Shown: piece after piece, positions 26,027-35,493 of the stretch
How the letters are laid out: the number at the start of each line of letters is the position of its first letter
How positions within the stretch are numbered: position 1 is the stretch's first letter
Source of the DNA: Dokdonella immobilis
Lineage (GTDB): Bacteria > Pseudomonadota > Gammaproteobacteria > Xanthomonadales > Rhodanobacteraceae
Direction of reading: 5' to 3'
DNA: 64,000 nucleotides
Assembly (NCBI RefSeq): GCF_900115085.1
Contig: NZ_FOVF01000001.1
Location: 1-64,000 of the forward strand
Made by a program: the position numbers and the translations under genes
Notes under the pieces: model-generated
Database searches by the model: none
What the model was told of the DNA's origin: nothing
Seen by the model: the letters and a program-made list of their open reading frames with translations, nothing else

Positions 26027-26695
26027 ATGTCTGCCGTGCTGGCCTCCCCTCTTCCCGCTCAATTCCCTCCGGCCCGAACCTCTGCGCTCGGCGAGGTGCT
26101 GCGGCATCCGGGCATCTGGCGCGGCGGTGCCGAACCGGCGTCCTCGATCCGCACCCTGGCCAGCGGCAATGCCTCACTTGATGCGTTGTTGCCGGGCGGC
26201 GGCTGGCCGGTCGGTGCGTTGACCGAAATCCTCGTCGAGAACGATGGCCTTGGCGAGCTCGAACTGGTCATGCCGGCCCTCGCGGCGTTGACCCGGGCGA
26301 GCCGTCGGGTCGCGATCATCGCGCCGCCCTACCTGCCCTACCCGCCGGCCCTGGCGGCGGCGGGGGTCGACCTCGCCCATCTCGTGCAGATCGATGCCGG
26401 TGTCGCCGATTCGCACTGGAGTGCCGAGCAATGCCTGCGCGCCGGCTGCTGTGCGGCGGTCCTGCACTGGCTCCCGGATGCCGACTACCGGCAGTTGCGC
26501 CGCCTGCAACTGGCCGCCGAGACCGGCAATGCACTGGCCTTCCTGTTTCGCCCCCTGCGGGCCTCGGCCGTGACCAGCCCTGCCGCCCTTCGCCTCAAGA
26601 TTTCCCATTCTGAAACAGGGTCTTGTATCGAAGTCTTGAAGTGCAAAGGCATCATGGACACCCGTCGCGACCCACGCATCCCGCTGCGCGCCTGA
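26027..26695 (+). CDS. imuA: ImuA, RecA/SulA-like mutasome protein
   Basis: A 222-residue RecA-fold protein without a full Walker A motif: 'LASGNASLDALLPGGGWPVGALTEILVENDGLGE' (positions about 45-78) is the typical ImuA start, followed by 'VAIIAPPYLPYPPALAAAGV' and 'CLRAGCCAAVLHWLPDADYRQLRRLQ'. ImuA works with ImuB and DnaE2 in SOS-induced translesion mutagenesis, probably by modulating RecA. It begins 3 bp after lexA with GGAGAACC upstream, so the two share the palindromic operator. The usual imuB and dnaE2 do not follow: the next gene is convergent. Confidence 0.85.
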   Translation: MSAVLASPLPAQFPPARTSALGEVLRHPGIWRGGAEPASSIRTLASGNASLDALLPGGGWPVGALTEILVENDGLGELELVMPALAALTRASRRVAIIAPPYLPYPPALAAAGVDLAHLVQIDAGVADSHWSAEQCLRAGCCAAVLHWLPDADYRQLRRLQLAAETGNALAFLFRPLRASAVTSPAALRLKISHSETGSCIEVLKCKGIMDTRRDPRIPLRA

Positions 26696-26725
26696 GCAGA
26701 TCGGGGAAATCGCACGGAACGGACA

Positions 26726-26748
26726 CGACGCCGGCCAAGGCGGCGTCG
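26726..26748. terminator. Hairpin between convergent imuA and methyltransferase genes
   Basis: CGACGCCG-GCCAAGG-CGGCGTCG has perfect 8-bp arms in the 64-bp convergent spacer. Neither strand has a T-run after it, so it may act as a bidirectional 3'-end stabiliser or a weak terminator. Confidence 0.45.
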
Positions 26749-26759
26749 CTGCGGCAATC

Positions 26760-27500
26760 CTACTTGCGCAGGACCACCATGCCGCCCCGACGGTACTTGG
26801 CGAACAGCATCAGCCAACCCATGCCGAACCAGCGCACGAGATCGGAGAGCCACGCCGGCAAGCGTGCCAGCGCGGGCATCTCGTACTGGATCATCGCGAG
26901 CATTTTCGGGGTCGGGTAGACCCGCGCACCGCGAAAGCCGGCGGCACGCGCAAGCTTGAGGATCCTGCGCGGCGGCATGTCCTGTTCGGTAACCCCGAAC
27001 GAATCGACGGCGGCACGGGAGTGTTCGGCCTCGGCATGGCCGTCACCCGGTTCGATCGTGATCAGCATTCCACCGGGTTTGAGTGCGCGACACACGTTGG
27101 CCAGGGCCCCGCCGGGGTCGTCGGCATGATGCAGGGCGTCATAGAACAGGGCCGCATCGAACTCGGCTTCGAAACCCAGCGATTCGTAGTCGCAGACGCG
27201 AAAATCAAGGCCCTCCAGCCCGGCCTCGCGACGATTGGCCTCGGCCAGGGCGATCATGTCCGGCGCGATGTCCTGACCGGTGACCTGATAGCCGCGCCGG
27301 GCCAGGAATACACTCGTCCAGCCGCTGCCGCAGCCGAGATCGAGCAGGCGCGCCGGAGCCGGCGGCAGGACCATGAACACGCCGGCCATGTCGGCCAGCA
27401 TGCGTCCGCAATCGGGATCCGAAAACGGCTTGCCGCGCGCGTGCGCTGCGCCCGCGTCGCCTATGCGGGCGAGATATTCGATTTCATCCTGCTTGGCCAC
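26760..27500 (-). CDS. Class I SAM-dependent methyltransferase
   Basis: The 246-residue protein has the Rossmann-fold motif I 'LLDLGCGSGWTSVFLARRG' (about 51-69), then 'GQDIAPDMIALAEAN' for the acidic loop and 'DAALFYDALHHADDP' for motif IV. The C-terminal 100 residues are basic and hydrophobic ('LVRWFGMGWLMLFAKYRRGG'), which could contact a membrane or lipid substrate. The substrate cannot be read from sequence. It starts 9 bp after ispG on the same strand, so the two are probably co-transcribed, although no direct link to isoprenoid synthesis is known. Confidence 0.82.
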   Translation of the reverse strand: MAKQDEIEYLARIGDAGAAHARGKPFSDPDCGRMLADMAGVFMVLPPAPARLLDLGCGSGWTSVFLARRGYQVTGQDIAPDMIALAEANRREAGLEGLDFRVCDYESLGFEAEFDAALFYDALHHADDPGGALANVCRALKPGGMLITIEPGDGHAEAEHSRAAVDSFGVTEQDMPPRRILKLARAAGFRGARVYPTPKMLAMIQYEMPALARLPAWLSDLVRWFGMGWLMLFAKYRRGGMVVLRK

Positions 27501-27509
27501 CGCAGCCGG

Positions 27510-28754
27510 TCAGGCCGGTCCACGCGAACGATAGGTGCGTGCCACGTAGTCTTCGACCACGGCGATGAAGTCGACGGCAATCGTCTCGCCGCGCAGGGTC
27601 ATCGCCTTCTGGCCGTCGATGAAAACCGGGGCCGCGGGCGATTCACCGGTACCCGGCAGGGAAATGCCGATATCCGCGTGCTTGGATTCGCCCGGGCCAT
27701 TGACGATGCACCCCATCACGGCCAACGTCATGTTTTCGACGCCGTCGTACTTGATCCGCCACTCCGGCATCTTTTCGCGGACATGCGCCTGGACCGACTG
27801 GGCGAGTTCCTGGAACAGCGTGCTCGTGGTCCGGCCGCAGCCCGGACAGGCGGTCACCATCGGCGTGAACGCGCGCAGACCCATGGTCTGCAGCAGTTCC
27901 TGGGCAACGATGACTTCGCGCGTGCGCGACTCGCCCGGCTCGGGTGTCAGCGAAATACGGATGGTGTCGCCGATGCCTTCCTGCAGCAGCACGCCGAGCG
28001 CCGCGGCCGAGGCGACGATGCCCTTGGAACCCATGCCGGCCTCGGTCAGGCCGAGGTGCAGCGCGTAGTCGCAGCGTGCGGCGAGATCGCGATAGACGGC
28101 GATCAGTTCCTGCACGCCGGATACCTTGCATGAAAGAATGATCTGGTCGCGCGACATGCCGAGTTCCTCGGCGCGCGCGGCCGAGTCGAGTGCGGAGCGG
28201 ATCAGCGCTTCGCGCGCAACGCGCGCGGCATCCCATGGATTTTCGCGCGCATGGTTCTCGTCCATCAGGGTCGCCACCATGTTCTGGTCGAGCGAGCCCC
28301 AGTTCGCACCGATGCGCACCGGCTTGCGGTTGCGCAGCGCCGTCTCGATGATCGACGAAAATTGCGTGTCCTTCTTGCGCCCGAAGCCGACATTGCCGGG
28401 GTTGATCCGGTACTTGGCCAGCGCCTCTGCCGCCGCGGGCTCGTCGGCCAGCAACTGATGGCCGTTGTAGTGGAAGTCGCCGATCAGCGGCACCTGCACG
28501 CCCATCATGGCCAGGCGGTCGACGATGCGCGGCACGGCCGCGGCGGATTCGGCGTTATTGACGGTCAGGCGCACGAACTCCGAGCCGCTGCGCGCCAGTT
28601 CGGCGACCTGGCGGGCGGTAGCCACGATGTCGGCGGTGTCGGTATTGGTCATCGACTGCACGACCACCGGGGCACCATTGCCGACCACGGTCTGGCCAAC
28701 ACGAACGCCAATGCTGGCGCGGCGCTGATGGGCGCTGTCAGGGAGATTTGTCAT
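27510..28754 (-). CDS. ispG: 4-hydroxy-3-methylbut-2-en-1-yl diphosphate synthase (IspG/GcpE)
   Basis: A 414-residue enzyme of the MEP isoprenoid pathway that converts MEcPP to HMBPP using a [4Fe-4S] cluster. The TIM-barrel part is seen in '[14 protein letters not shown]' and '[12 protein letters not shown]'. The cluster ligands are in '[11 protein letters not shown]' (Cys near 302 and 305) and '[13 protein letters not shown]' (Cys near 347), with the conserved cluster-proximal Glu. ATG 28754 ([10 protein letters not shown]) is chosen over the open frame to 28937 because homology begins there; the length is normal for the proteobacterial single-domain form. The methyltransferase gene follows at once. 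Confidence 0.95.
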   Translation of the reverse strand: MTNLPDSAHQRRASIGVRVGQTVVGNGAPVVVQSMTNTDTADIVATARQVAELARSGSEFVRLTVNNAESAAAVPRIVDRLAMMGVQVPLIGDFHYNGHQLLADEPAAAEALAKYRINPGNVGFGRKKDTQFSSIIETALRNRKPVRIGANWGSLDQNMVATLMDENHARENPWDAARVAREALIRSALDSAARAEELGMSRDQIILSCKVSGVQELIAVYRDLAARCDYALHLGLTEAGMGSKGIVASAAALGVLLQEGIGDTIRISLTPEPGESRTREVIVAQELLQTMGLRAFTPMVTACPGCGRTTSTLFQELAQSVQAHVREKMPEWRIKYDGVENMTLAVMGCIVNGPGESKHADIGISLPGTGESPAAPVFIDGQKAMTLRGETIAVDFIAVVEDYVARTYRSRGPA

Positions 28755-28812
28755 TGCGTGGGGTACGGCGGCGACGCGCCTGGAAGCATCGGGGTCAGAG
28801 TATGCAGGATAC

Positions 28813-30558
28813 TCAACCGGAGTGGATCGCCGCCAGCGCTTCCGCCCCGGCTTCCTCGACCCCTTCGTCCGGAAGGTCCAGCGGTGGCAGTGCGAAGCGC
28901 AGATAGGCGCCGGCCGACTCCATGATCCCGGCGCCATTGACCTTCAGGGCGCAGGCCGAAGAAGGCCAGCGATGCGGATCCACCGGCAGGGTCAACTGGA
29001 TCGACGCCGGCTCGCGCTCGAACAGGCCCGGCGTCAGCAGCGAGCTGTAGATCGCCGCCTCCTGCGAGCGCATCGGCGAGAGCAGGATTCCGCGTCGGTC
29101 GTTCATCGGATTTCCGGCGTCGTCGAGCGCGCTGACGCCGATCGCGAGGGACCGCCGTGCCAGCAATCCGATGCCGGCGTCGATACGGCCCTCGTCGTCG
29201 ATCCGCATCCAGCGGATGACGCCGACCATCCAGTCCGGCGTCGCGCTACCGCTGTCGGCTACCGACAAACCGACCAGTTCACCGACCTTGGCGCGCACCA
29301 CCTCGCCATGGGCACCCTTTTCCCACAGCACCCGATAGCCGCCGAAACTCTGGTCGACGATACGGACCATGAGCGGCTGGGTGCGCATCTGCTCGCTCGA
29401 GGTGATGGCCCAGGAAGCCGCCGGGTCCTGTTCGGAGAGCTGGATCGAGGTACCCCTGACCCGGCGCAGGAAGCTCTCGAAATCCTCGTTGCCGGCGAGC
29501 ACGAAATGCAAGTCATGCAGCCCGATGACGCTTTGCAGGGTGTAGCCGGCGGGCAGGCGCAACTGGTCGCGCGCACCATCGGAGGTCCAGCTGTCGACCA
29601 GGCGCTGCACGAGGTCGATGTCGACCTGGACCGCAGGCCCACCACGCAGGCGGAACGTGGCCAGCCGAATTCCTGATGGCAGTCGGGAAACCTGCGATTC
29701 GATGTATTCGAGCAGGGCCGAGAGCCGGAGCGAGAGCACGCCGTCGCCGGCGGATATGCGCTCTTCGGGCAGGTAGCCGGGTCCGTGATCGCTTTCGACG
29801 TCGACCGCATGCGCGCCATCGCGGGCCTCGGAGGCCTTTCCCAGTTCGCAATACGGCGCCAGGGTGCTGGTCAGCGCGATGACTTCGAGCAGTTCGCGCT
29901 GCGTGTACCGATAGGGATTGGCCAGGGCCAGCAACAGGGCATGTGCATAGGCCGTGCGCGCGCTGATCGCGGCGCCGCTGGCGACATCCTCGACCGCCTT
30001 CGCATCGAGGCCGAGTGCGGCGGCAAAGCGGAAGACATCGTGCATGCCCTGCCAGGCGCCCTTCGGCGGCGTTCGATAGAGCAGATACGCCTTGTGCAGG
30101 CGCGCGCCACCGTGAGTCAGGGCACGCACGGCCGCCAGCGCCACCTGCTTGCCCCTCAGCATCGGAACGCTGCCGCTGGGTGCGCAGAAGTCGTACAGGG
30201 CGGTTCGATAGCCGAGCGCCATCTCGCTCTGGAACTCCTGCGCGAGGATGCCGAGTTCTGTCCGCTGCGGCGGCAATGGAAAACTGGCTCCGATGATCTG
30301 CCGATCGACCAGGCCGGCGAGCTGATTGACCGGGCCGCGAAGGAGCTCCAATGCCTCGAGCCTCTCGGCCGCCGCGATGCGCAGCCGGTTCATCGAGCGC
30401 AGGGCCTCCACGAGCAGGCGCGCCGTGGCCGAGAAATTGGCCAGGGGCAAGGCGGCGACCCAGGCCCTTACCGCCCGCGCTTCGCTGTTGAAGTCCCCGG
30501 CCTTGGGCGGGTGCCGATCGGGGAGATTTCGGAGTAGTCGGCGATGCAGCTCGGTCAT
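28813..30558 (-). CDS. PilZ-domain c-di-GMP-binding-type protein (FimW-like)
   Basis: A 581-residue cytosolic protein. The first 250 residues are helical ('[24 protein letters not shown]', '[22 protein letters not shown]'), as in the pseudomonad/xanthomonad family often annotated as cyclic-di-GMP-binding protein. In the C-terminal half, '[16 protein letters not shown]' (about residue 415) matches the D/NxSxxG half of the PilZ motif and is followed by barrel strands '[11 protein letters not shown]'. The upstream RxxxR half is not obvious, so nucleotide binding is probable but unproven. Family members act in type IV pilus and surface behaviour. It lies just upstream of ispG on the same strand, with 58 bp between. 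Confidence 0.6.
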   Translation of the reverse strand: MTELHRRLLRNLPDRHPPKAGDFNSEARAVRAWVAALPLANFSATARLLVEALRSMNRLRIAAAERLEALELLRGPVNQLAGLVDRQIIGASFPLPPQRTELGILAQEFQSEMALGYRTALYDFCAPSGSVPMLRGKQVALAAVRALTHGGARLHKAYLLYRTPPKGAWQGMHDVFRFAAALGLDAKAVEDVASGAAISARTAYAHALLLALANPYRYTQRELLEVIALTSTLAPYCELGKASEARDGAHAVDVESDHGPGYLPEERISAGDGVLSLRLSALLEYIESQVSRLPSGIRLATFRLRGGPAVQVDIDLVQRLVDSWTSDGARDQLRLPAGYTLQSVIGLHDLHFVLAGNEDFESFLRRVRGTSIQLSEQDPAASWAITSSEQMRTQPLMVRIVDQSFGGYRVLWEKGAHGEVVRAKVGELVGLSVADSGSATPDWMVGVIRWMRIDDEGRIDAGIGLLARRSLAIGVSALDDAGNPMNDRRGILLSPMRSQEAAIYSSLLTPGLFEREPASIQLTLPVDPHRWPSSACALKVNGAGIMESAGAYLRFALPPLDLPDEGVEEAGAEALAAIHSG

Positions 30559-30676
30559 GATTCTGGTCCGGCCTGCGACGATGACGCGGCCCGGCCTAAG
30601 TTAACAAATATCGGCGCGCTCGGTTCGATTCGTGGCGACGCATGTGCCGCAGCGTGCGGTTGGCGTGGTCGCCGGA

Positions 30677-32881
30677 TCAACCGTGGCGCTCGCGCGTGCG
30701 GGTCAGGGCACCGGCGACGAGTCGCGCCATCAGGCGCTCGCGCAGTGAGCGTGGATCCGCCAGTTGCATGCGCTGCATGGCGGCCGGGTCGCGCTGACCG
30801 GGCCGGAACAGCGCAGCGATCATGGCAGTCCATCCGCGCGGGCGTTCCAGGCCGGACTTGAGCCACGACAGGGCCGCGAGCAGGCGGATCTCCACGGCGT
30901 CGAAATCGCTGCCGAATGGATAGTCGGGCAGCAGCCCTGAAGTGCGCGCGGCGCGCATGCGCCTGGCCAGATTCTCCGCGGTATTACCCGACCACGCTTC
31001 GGGAAGAGTGAAATCGGGCGACAACTTGCGGGCCGCAATGGCGTCGCGCACCAGTCCCGCCTGGAAGTGGGCATCGCAGATCGCCAGCATTGCCTTGACA
31101 CAGTCCTCGTCGGTCTTGCCGCGTAGATCCGCGATGCCGTATTCGGTCACGTAGACGTCGCGCAGATGCCGGGGGATCGTCGTATGCCCGTAGGTCCAGT
31201 GGATGTTCGAAGTCAGACGTCCCTTCACGCGCCGGGTGGCCCGCAACATCAGGACCGATCGTGCGTCGTCCAGTCCATGCGCCAATGCGACGAAGTTGTA
31301 CTGGCCACCGACCCCGCTGACCACGCGTCCGTCCTCGAGTGCGTCGGAGGCCGCGGCACCGAGCGCGGTGGCGACCATGCAGGTGTTGAAGAAGCGGGCG
31401 TCGCGGCGCTCCTCGGCCGCCAGCGTCTCGATTCCCCGTTGCAGCAGGTTGACTTCGGAAATGCGGCACATCTCGAGACCGGCATGGTCATGGCCTTGCA
31501 GGTTCGCCAGCCAGCGGTAGAGTTCAGCCGAGCCGAGACAGAACCCCCCTTGCAGGTAGCGTCCCCCGATGATCGAGCGTCCGGCGATGTGGCGGTCGAT
31601 CACCTCCAATGCGTCGCCGGCGTCGAGATCGTTGGCCACGATGGCGCCATCGGGCAGTTGCAGCCCTCCGTCCACCAGGCGGCATCCGGCAGGAACGATG
31701 CCGAAGCGGACCAGGCGCGCCAGTCCCGCGCTGTCGAGATGCCGGGGCAGCACCCCCTTGCTGCGCAGTACGGCAGCATCGCCCGACTTCAAGCGCAGGC
31801 CGATGGCGCCGGAATCGAGTGCGCGCTGCAGGGCGAGGTCGTCGTGCACCTGGCGCACGAGTATCCCGGCCCGACGCAGGTGCATGAAGCCATCCATGAC
31901 CATTTCGCTGGACCCATAGATGCCCGTGACGAACGGATCGTGCCCGCCCCAGCGTTCCACCAGCGGGCCGCCAAACCGCTTGCCCTGAAGCGCGGTGAGA
32001 GCTCCTCGATATTCGCCGTTGCGCTGTTGCCGAAGCATCAGGGCATGCACGAGCGCATCCGACAACGCTCCGATTCCAATCTGCAGGGTTCCACCATCGC
32101 GCACGAGCGTGCTCGCATGCAGGCCGATCGCGTATTCGACGTCGTCGACCGCATTGCGCGGCAGGGCAAACAGCTTCTGCGTTTCGGCGGGCGCGTCCAG
32201 AACGATGTCGAACAGGCCTTCGGCACTGCCGACATCGGCATCTCCGGAAAGGAAGGGCATCGCCTCGTGCACGACCGCGACCACCAGCGGTTTCGGCGCA
32301 CCCGCCTCGCGCATGCGGTCGAGCAGGTCCAGCGTCACGTCCGGATTGCAGCCGAGGCTGTAGCACCATCCGTCTTCCCGGGCGCGGCGAGCGACCAGCT
32401 GCACGAGGACATTGACGCCCTGGGTCGCGAGGTCGCCGGCGACCTCGGTGTAATTGAGGCTGACGTAATCGCGCTGGGCGACCGGGGATGACAGCATCGC
32501 GCCCGACTGGAAGTAGAACTCGTGGACGCGGACGTTGGCCGGAAGCTGTCCGGCGCGCATCGCGGCGGCGTATTCGAGTCGTGGATAGTCGCTGCCGAAG
32601 TGACGATCGAGAAACGGCTGCGCGAATCGTCGCTCGAGGTCGCTGCCGGGCCTCGGCACTTCCAGCGAGAGCGCGGTGTGAATGGTCAGGCGGCAACTCG
32701 GTTCGGCCACCACCCGGCGATAGATCGCGTTGATCAAACGGTTGGGTTTGCCGAGGCCGAGCGGCGCCGCCAGCACGATGTTGCCGGCGCAGTGCTGAAG
32801 GATCCGCTCGGCGCAGTCCTCGAGGTCAACCAACTGCCTAATACCCTGCATGCCTGTCTCGACGGAATCCCATTGAGGCAT
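30677..32881 (-). CDS. Acetyl-CoA hydrolase/transferase-family protein
   Basis: This 734-residue protein belongs to the acetyl-CoA hydrolase/CoA-transferase superfamily. 'IVLAAPLGLGKPNRLINAIYRR' marks the N-terminal Rossmann-like lobe. The C-terminal domain holds 'DGRVVSGVGGQYNFVALAHG', corresponding to the CoA-binding GxGGQ segment, and 'YVTEYGIADLRGKTDEDCVKAM'. It is longer than the usual 500-residue transferases, with an extra C-terminal extension of about 100 residues after the conserved domain. The reaction could be CoA transfer or thioester hydrolysis. ATG 32881 (MPQWDSVETGM) is chosen; the frame extends to 33094 into the divergent gene. The 85-bp spacer to the redox operon holds both promoters. 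Confidence 0.8.
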   Translation of the reverse strand: MPQWDSVETGMQGIRQLVDLEDCAERILQHCAGNIVLAAPLGLGKPNRLINAIYRRVVAEPSCRLTIHTALSLEVPRPGSDLERRFAQPFLDRHFGSDYPRLEYAAAMRAGQLPANVRVHEFYFQSGAMLSSPVAQRDYVSLNYTEVAGDLATQGVNVLVQLVARRAREDGWCYSLGCNPDVTLDLLDRMREAGAPKPLVVAVVHEAMPFLSGDADVGSAEGLFDIVLDAPAETQKLFALPRNAVDDVEYAIGLHASTLVRDGGTLQIGIGALSDALVHALMLRQQRNGEYRGALTALQGKRFGGPLVERWGGHDPFVTGIYGSSEMVMDGFMHLRRAGILVRQVHDDLALQRALDSGAIGLRLKSGDAAVLRSKGVLPRHLDSAGLARLVRFGIVPAGCRLVDGGLQLPDGAIVANDLDAGDALEVIDRHIAGRSIIGGRYLQGGFCLGSAELYRWLANLQGHDHAGLEMCRISEVNLLQRGIETLAAEERRDARFFNTCMVATALGAAASDALEDGRVVSGVGGQYNFVALAHGLDDARSVLMLRATRRVKGRLTSNIHWTYGHTTIPRHLRDVYVTEYGIADLRGKTDEDCVKAMLAICDAHFQAGLVRDAIAARKLSPDFTLPEAWSGNTAENLARRMRAARTSGLLPDYPFGSDFDAVEIRLLAALSWLKSGLERPRGWTAMIAALFRPGQRDPAAMQRMQLADPRSLRERLMARLVAGALTRTRERHG

Positions 32882-32966
32882 CCTACTGCGCGGGCGGGGA
32901 AATTGCGCATCGATGCCCACGACGGCGCCCAGCTTGGGTATGATCGGGTCCGGGCGGAGGAACATC

Positions 32967-35375
32967 ATGGGTGAGCGCTTCAAGATCGCGATCGTCGGAT
33001 CCGGGCCGGGGGGGCTGTCGGCGGCGGCACGCGCTGCCGAACGCAACGAGTCCCACGTCCTGCTCGAAGCCGAACCGCATCTGTCGAACACCATTTATCT
33101 TTACCAGAAGGGCAAGTACGTCATGGACGAGCCCGGCATCCTGCCGCTGCGCTCTCCCATCCCGTTTGCCGCCGGCCTGCGTGAAACCATCCTCGAAGGC
33201 TGGGACGAGGCGGCGGCCCGCCTCAAGATCAACGTGCGGCATCAGCACGAAGTCTCCGCGATCAAGCGCCGGGACGACGGCATCTTCGAGATCAAGTGCA
33301 AGAACGGAAACTCCTTCGAAGCCGAGGCCGTGGTCCTCGGGATCGGCTTGCAGGGCAACCTGCGCAAGCTCGGCGTTCCGGGTGAGGACCTACCGTTCGT
33401 GCAGTACCAGCTCGACGATCCCGATGCCTACGAAGGCGAGACCATCGTCGTGGTCGGCGCCGGCGACGCGGCCATTGAGAATGCGGTGGCCCTGGCCAGG
33501 CAGAACAATGTCGTCATCATCAATCGCAAGGATGAATTCGGGCGCGCCAAGAAGGGCAACGAGCAGGCCATCCTGAAAGCCATCGACGACGGCCTCATCG
33601 AGTGCTACTACAACTCGGCGCCGGAGAAGGTCGAGGCGCTCAGCGCTGGGCGCAAGCCCGGCCGCATGATCCTCAACACGGCCAATGGCCGTGCCCAGAT
33701 CCTGCTCGACCGTGTCATCGCCCGACTCGGCGCGACCGCCCCGCGCGGTTTCGTCGAAGCCTGTGGCGTGGTCTTCCCGAACAAGGACCCGGCCTCGGTC
33801 CCGGCCATCAGCGCCCAGTACGAATCCAACGTCAAACGTCTCTACATCGTCGGCGCACTGGGTGGCTACCCGCTGATCAAGCAGGCCATGAACCAGGGCT
33901 ACGAGGTCATCGAATACATCACCGGCAATGCGGTCGAGCCGGCCGACGCACCGCTGCTGAAAGCCAAGTTCGCCAACCTCAAGGGAATCGGCAGCGTCGA
34001 CCAGGCCCTCGCCCAGATCCAGAAGAACGTGCCGGTGCTCTCGCACATCACGCCGTTGCAGATGCGCGAGTTCATGCTCGACTCCGATATCCGCACCCCG
34101 GCCGCCGGCGAAGTGATCTTTACGCGTAACGACTATACGAACAGCTTCTATTCGATCGTCGAGGGCGAGGTCCGCATCGAGGTCGAGGGCAAACCCCAGC
34201 CCGTGGTCCTGAGGCGCGGAGAATTCTTCGGAGAGATGAGCCTGATCTCGGGGCGCCGGCGCTCGGCCACGGTCACCGCAGGCCCGAACTGCATCCTCGT
34301 CGAGACGCCGCGTCGTTCGATGAACCGGTTGATCAACTCGGTCGAGGCGGTCAAGGCCGACATCGATCGCGTCTTCATCATGCGCGCGATCCAGTCGCGT
34401 TTCGCCTCCGAGGCCAGCACCGAGCAGCTCGCGGAAATGGCCGCAAACGCCACGTTGCAGCGCTTCAAGGCCGGCGACTACGTGTTCCAGGAAGGCGACG
34501 AGGGCGACTGCCTGCACCTGGTACGCATCGGTTCCCTGACCATCTCCCGCAACATCGGCGGCAAGGACATCGTGCTGACCTATGTCGCTGCCGGCAACTA
34601 TGTCGGCGAGATGGCCCTGATGGGCGAGTCGAAGCGCTCGGCCAGCGCCCGCGCGGCGATCGCGACCGAAACGATCCGCCTCGATGGCGCGGTCTTCAAG
34701 AAACTGATCAGCCGCATTCCCGCCCTGAGGTTGCGCCTGCAGAAGGAATTCAAGGAGCGCACCGCCGCCAATCTCGCCATGCAGTCCCTGCCCGGCGGCG
34801 GCGACATCATCTCCTTCCTGATGGCGCAGGGTGCCGGCGAAGCCACCGACATCCTGCTCATCGACGAGTCGCTGTGCGTGCGCTGCGACAATTGCGAGAA
34901 GGCCTGCGCGGAAACCCACAGCGGCACCTCGCGGCTCGACCGCGAAGCCGGGCCGACCTTCGCCAACGTGCATGTTCCGACCTCGTGCCGGCATTGCGAA
35001 CACCCGCATTGCATGAAGGACTGCCCGCCCGATGCCTTGCGGCGCGCGCCGAACGGCGAGGTCTTCATCGCCGACAACTGCATCGGATGCGGCAACTGCG
35101 AGCGCAACTGCCCGTATGGGGTGATCCACATGGCCAGCAAGCCGCCGAAGAAGCCCGGACTGCTGCAATGGCTGCTGCTCGGGCGTGGCCCCGGTCCCGG
35201 CGAGGCGCCCTACGATCCCAACGTCAAGAAGGATCCGACGGCAAAGAAGGCGGTCAAGTGCGACATGTGCAAGGACCAGGCTGGCGGTGCTGCCTGCGTG
35301 CGCGCCTGCCCGACCGGCGCGGCCATCCGCATCAGCCCCGAGGAGTTTCCTGCCTATGCCCAGTCGAGGCGTTGA
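32967..35375 (+). CDS. Flavin reductase-2x cNMP-binding-4x[4Fe-4S] ferredoxin fusion
   Basis: An 802-residue fusion. Residues 1-350 form a two-dinucleotide-binding flavoprotein ('IAIVGSGPGGLSAAARA' for FAD, 'IVVVGAGDAAIENAVALA' at about 160-177 for NAD(P)); no CxxC redox pair is visible, so it is not a thioredoxin reductase. Two cyclic-nucleotide-binding domains follow (about 365-475 and 490-600), each with a phosphate-binding cassette: 'FFGEMSLISGRRRSATV' and 'YVGEMALMGESKRSASA'. The C-terminus (from about 637) carries 16 Cys in four ferredoxin motifs: CVRCDNCEKAC, CRHCEHPHCMKDC, CIGCGNCERNC and a CX2CX8CX3CP set, as in DmsB/HycB-type subunits. It should pass electrons between NAD(P)H and a partner under cNMP control; the partner is probably the next membrane protein. 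Confidence 0.88.
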   Translation: MGERFKIAIVGSGPGGLSAAARAAERNESHVLLEAEPHLSNTIYLYQKGKYVMDEPGILPLRSPIPFAAGLRETILEGWDEAAARLKINVRHQHEVSAIKRRDDGIFEIKCKNGNSFEAEAVVLGIGLQGNLRKLGVPGEDLPFVQYQLDDPDAYEGETIVVVGAGDAAIENAVALARQNNVVIINRKDEFGRAKKGNEQAILKAIDDGLIECYYNSAPEKVEALSAGRKPGRMILNTANGRAQILLDRVIARLGATAPRGFVEACGVVFPNKDPASVPAISAQYESNVKRLYIVGALGGYPLIKQAMNQGYEVIEYITGNAVEPADAPLLKAKFANLKGIGSVDQALAQIQKNVPVLSHITPLQMREFMLDSDIRTPAAGEVIFTRNDYTNSFYSIVEGEVRIEVEGKPQPVVLRRGEFFGEMSLISGRRRSATVTAGPNCILVETPRRSMNRLINSVEAVKADIDRVFIMRAIQSRFASEASTEQLAEMAANATLQRFKAGDYVFQEGDEGDCLHLVRIGSLTISRNIGGKDIVLTYVAAGNYVGEMALMGESKRSASARAAIATETIRLDGAVFKKLISRIPALRLRLQKEFKERTAANLAMQSLPGGGDIISFLMAQGAGEATDILLIDESLCVRCDNCEKACAETHSGTSRLDREAGPTFANVHVPTSCRHCEHPHCMKDCPPDALRRAPNGEVFIADNCIGCGNCERNCPYGVIHMASKPPKKPGLLQWLLLGRGPGPGEAPYDPNVKKDPTAKKAVKCDMCKDQAGGAACVRACPTGAAIRISPEEFPAYAQSRR

Positions 35376-35399
35376 CGCGGTGTTCGCGAGCACCGCGTC
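35374..35399 (+). promoter_or_regulatory. Intercistronic hairpin 1 at stop codon
   Basis: GACGCGGTG and CACCGCGTC (perfect 9-bp arms, 8-nt loop TTCGCGAG) begin within the stop codon of the redox fusion gene. No T-run follows, so it may stabilise the upstream mRNA or limit downstream expression rather than terminate. Confidence 0.55.
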
Positions 35400-35443
35400 C
35401 AGACCTGCCCTGACCCGCGAAGCCTCGACCGGTCGGGGCTGGC

Positions 35444-35480
35444 GCCTGCCCGGCGCCGCTACCCGCCGCGCCGGGCAGGC
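35444..35480 (+). promoter_or_regulatory. Intercistronic hairpin 2 just before the membrane-protein ribosome site
   Basis: GCCTGCCCGGCG and CGCCGGGCAGGC are perfect 12-bp complements with a 13-nt loop, ending 3 nt before the AGGAG site of the next gene. This is a very stable stem and could set the ratio of redox enzyme to membrane protein by processing or attenuation. It has no T-run. Confidence 0.6.
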
Positions 35481-35493
35481 CTAGGAGCGCCAC

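Noticed and set aside
33390-35393. 667-codon minus-strand frame
   Set aside because: Antisense to the reductase fusion with its 16 ferredoxin cysteines.
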